Below are positions 62,298-64,000 of a stretch of 64,000 nt of DNA, one piece after another. Made by a program: the position numbers and the translations under genes. Position 1 is the first letter of the stretch; every line of letters begins with the position of its first letter. Where the stretch lies: contig NZ_CP046128.1 of the NCBI RefSeq assembly GCF_038738535.1, positions 1,798,001 through 1,862,000 of the forward strand, read 5' to 3'. The notes below the pieces were generated by a model, which saw nothing but the letters and a program-made list of their open reading frames with translations, had not been told where the DNA came from and did no database searches. This DNA is from Bacillus pumilus. GTDB lineage: Bacteria; Bacillota; Bacilli; Bacillales; Bacillaceae.

Positions 62298-62876
62298 TTA
62301 TTTTACCATTTCTTTTGTAATCGCTCCGCAAGCGATGCGTTTCCCTGAGTTTCCAGAAGGGTTGCTTAAGTAATCATCTGCTTCTGCATGAATGATAAAG
62401 CTCCGTCCATTTTGATCGATTAATTGGTTTGGACCTCCCTTTAACGTCACATCTGGTACATTCACGACAACATCAATTTGTCCATCTGCCCCAACTTCTA
62501 AATTAGGCATATCTCCAGCGTGGTGGCCTTTTGGGTTATCAAATCCATGCTCCCGGTGTGTTGGATTAAAGTGAGCCCCTGCCGTTTCAAAATCTGGCGC
62601 TTCACATATTCCTGTTTCGTGAATATGGAAGCCATGAGGACCAGGAGGCAGATCTTTCGCTTTCACATGTAAATCCAGCCCATTTTCCGAGGAATCTCTT
62701 ACTTCGATGCTGCCTATTTTTTGCCCGTTTTCATTGATGAGTGTCGTGGTAACTGGTGCTTGTTTAGGTGCTGCAACCTCGCTGATTTCTTCTGTCGTTT
62801 CTTTTTTCGGCGGTGCATGACATGCTGTTGCGACAAAGACCAGACACATCATGATCACCCACACTGACTTTTTCAT
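62298..62876 (-). CDS. sodC: Cu-Zn superoxide dismutase lipoprotein
   Basis: This is an extracytoplasmic lipoprotein. The first 21 residues are a lipoprotein signal ending in FVATAC, with Cys as the lipid-attached residue. The Cu-Zn SOD domain (about 50-190) contains HGFHIHETG, AGAHFNPTHREHGF, HHAGDMPN and SFIIHAEADDY. All six histidines and the Asp that bind Cu and Zn in active enzymes are present. The start is ATG 62874-62876, 7 nt from GGGGG; the length is 192. In B. subtilis the orthologue YojM is known to lack two copper ligands, so this version is likely to be active where that one is not. Confidence 0.9.
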   Translation of the reverse strand: MKKSVWVIMMCLVFVATACHAPPKKETTEEISEVAAPKQAPVTTTLINENGQKIGSIEVRDSSENGLDLHVKAKDLPPGPHGFHIHETGICEAPDFETAGAHFNPTHREHGFDNPKGHHAGDMPNLEVGADGQIDVVVNVPDVTLKGGPNQLIDQNGRSFIIHAEADDYLSNPSGNSGKRIACGAITKEMVK

Positions 62877-62928
62877 ATGACTGCCCCCTTTTGATATCAG
62901 TATGGACAATCTGAACAATAGGCAAACA

Positions 62929-62954
62929 AAAAAAGCCGAAAATCGGCTTTTTTT
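62929..62954 (-). terminator. terminator of cwlS
   Basis: AAAAGCCGA (62931-62939) and TCGGCTTTT (62943-62951) pair across a 3-nt loop, followed by T residues on the minus strand. Confidence 0.85.
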
Positions 62955-64000
62955 AGAAGAAACGTTTTGCACCTAAATAGGCTTTTTTCCAATATGGGTT
63001 GCTTAAGTTCGATATCCCAACTCCGCTGTCACTTGCATGAAGGAAATCTCCTCCGCCAAGGTATAGTCCCATATGAGATGGACCCGCTTTGTATGTTGTG
63101 AAATAAACAAAATCGCCAACCTGTGGTGTGCTCACAGGTTTCATCATACTCCAGTAGCCTGCTGTGCTTAATCTGGATACAGAGGAAACTTTATTAATGA
63201 GGTAATAAACAAAGCCGCTACAGTCAAAACCAGATGGTGTATTGCCGCCCCATCTGTAAGGAATGCCTGTCAGCTTTTTCCCTTCTTGGATCATCGTCGT
63301 GATTTTTGCATTCATCGGCACATCATTTTTGTTATTATTGACCGGAGTTGTCGAACCGTTAGACGTAGAACCATTCGACCCAGTTGAGCCTGAAGCTGCA
63401 CCATTAATTTTTAGAACTTGTCCAATTCTAAGCACATCGCTTTTTAAGCTGTTTGCTGTGCGGATGGATTGAACCTGCACTTTAAATTGATTCGCAATTT
63501 TCCATAAGGAATCGCCTGATTTTACAGTATAAGATGTCGCTTTCCCGCTTGAAGGCGGGTTGCTTGGTTTAGCAGGTGCTTTCGGCTGACTTGGTTTTGA
63601 TGCAGCCGTCCCTTTTACTTTCAATACTTGATTCGGATAAATCATATCAGATTTTATCCCATTCAATGTTTTGATTTCACCAATCGACATATTGAGCGAA
63701 TTCGCAATTTTCCAGAGAGAATCCCCTAATTTAACCTTGTATGTACTTGATGAGGATGAACTATTTGAGTTCGTTGTCTTATTGTTTGAGCTGGAATTTG
63801 AAGAGGAGTTTGATGACTGGCCCCCGCTTGTCTTCGTACTTCCAGATACCTTTAGCTTTTGTCCAGGACGAATTAAGTCACTGTTTAAGCTGTTTAGACT
63901 TTTTAAGCTTGCGACTGACATTTTATGATTTTTTGCAATGAGCCATAAAGAATCTCCAAGCTTTACAGTGTAGCTTGATGTCGTTGAAGCATTTGATTTC
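62953..64000 (-). CDS. cwlS: LysM/NlpC-P60 D,L-endopeptidase, 5' end missing
   Basis: CwlS cleaves peptidoglycan stem peptides (D-gamma-Glu to meso-DAP) at division sites. The visible part has three LysM domains: one running to the window edge ([17 protein letters not shown]), one at [17 protein letters not shown] and one at [17 protein letters not shown], separated by Ser/Asn/Thr-rich linkers. The NlpC/P60 domain follows: catalytic Cys in [12 protein letters not shown] and His in [10 protein letters not shown]. The reading frame continues in phase to 64000, so the signal peptide and probably one more LysM lie beyond. It resembles B. subtilis CwlS (YojL) by domain order and by place next to sodC. 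Confidence 0.9.
   Translation of the reverse strand, partial: KSNASTTSSYTVKLGDSLWLIAKNHKMSVASLKSLNSLNSDLIRPGQKLKVSGSTKTSGGQSSNSSSNSSSNNKTTNSNSSSSSSTYKVKLGDSLWKIANSLNMSIGEIKTLNGIKSDMIYPNQVLKVKGTAASKPSQPKAPAKPSNPPSSGKATSYTVKSGDSLWKIANQFKVQVQSIRTANSLKSDVLRIGQVLKINGAASGSTGSNGSTSNGSTTPVNNNKNDVPMNAKITTMIQEGKKLTGIPYRWGGNTPSGFDCSGFVYYLINKVSSVSRLSTAGYWSMMKPVSTPQVGDFVYFTTYKAGPSHMGLYLGGGDFLHASDSGVGISNLSNPYWKKAYLGAKRFF

Noticed and set aside
1-64000. CRISPR array, tRNA, rRNA, prophage or integrase genes
   Set aside because: No regularly spaced repeats, tRNA-like cloverleaf, rRNA sequence or phage structural gene was recognised.

Overview
The window reads as chromosomal DNA of a Bacillus from the B. pumilus group (B. 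pumilus, B. safensis or B. altitudinis). The evidence is a GH11 endoxylanase that closely resembles, from memory, the known B. pumilus XynA, and a gene order that follows the B. subtilis yob-yoc-yoj map (czrA, yocA, yozB, yocC, yocH, recQ, 6S-2 RNA, yocK, dhaS, sqhC, sodF, yocS, odhB, odhA, yojO, yojN, sodC, cwlS). No rRNA, tRNA, CRISPR array or prophage was seen. Species-level assignment is inference.

Layout. 1-9 kb: glutamate synthase large subunit gltA (3' end cut by the window edge), its divergent activator gene gltC, and a heterodimeric ABC exporter (yfiB-yfiC). 9-17.7 kb: a MerR-type regulator divergent from a GNAT acetyltransferase with a textbook MerR promoter, a proI-proB-proA proline operon, a cytochrome P450, and a molybdopterin oxidoreductase. 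17.7-26 kb: one xylan/xylose locus, xynA-xylB-xylA, xylR and xynP-xynB, with two XylR operators and a CcpA-like site. 26-36.6 kb: a candidate structured small RNA, csaA, a membrane protein like an M50 protease with an altered active site, yndG-yndH-yndJ, a metallo-beta-lactamase-fold/TetR pair with two operator palindromes, yobV-yobU, czrA, an amino-acid permease and yocA.

36.6-42 kb is an accessory block between yocA and yozB, which are near neighbours in B. subtilis as I recall. It holds an AT-rich zinc-metallopeptidase-like gene, the relic of an IS1182-type insertion sequence bounded by terminal hairpins, and a three-gene methylcitrate-cycle operon (mmgD-mmgE-mmgF). From 42 kb on the core backbone resumes: cytochrome-oxidase assembly factor, WalR-controlled yocH, recQ, 6S-2 RNA, stress-type small proteins, aldehyde dehydrogenase, sesquarterpene cyclase with Fe-SOD, 2-oxoglutarate dehydrogenase E1/E2, a MoxR/VWA pair, a Cu-Zn SOD lipoprotein and the start-truncated cell-wall hydrolase cwlS.

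The main metabolic themes are nitrogen and carbon linkage (gltA, odhAB, proIBA), plant-polymer use (xyn/xyl), propionate catabolism, and envelope upkeep (yocH, cwlS, yocA). The most interesting unexplained items are the orphan three-way-junction RNA, the M50-like protein with HQLGH in place of HExxH, the IS1182 relic, a 121-bp palindromic element, a probable ATT start in proI, and a SodC that keeps Cu ligands which its B. subtilis orthologue lacks.
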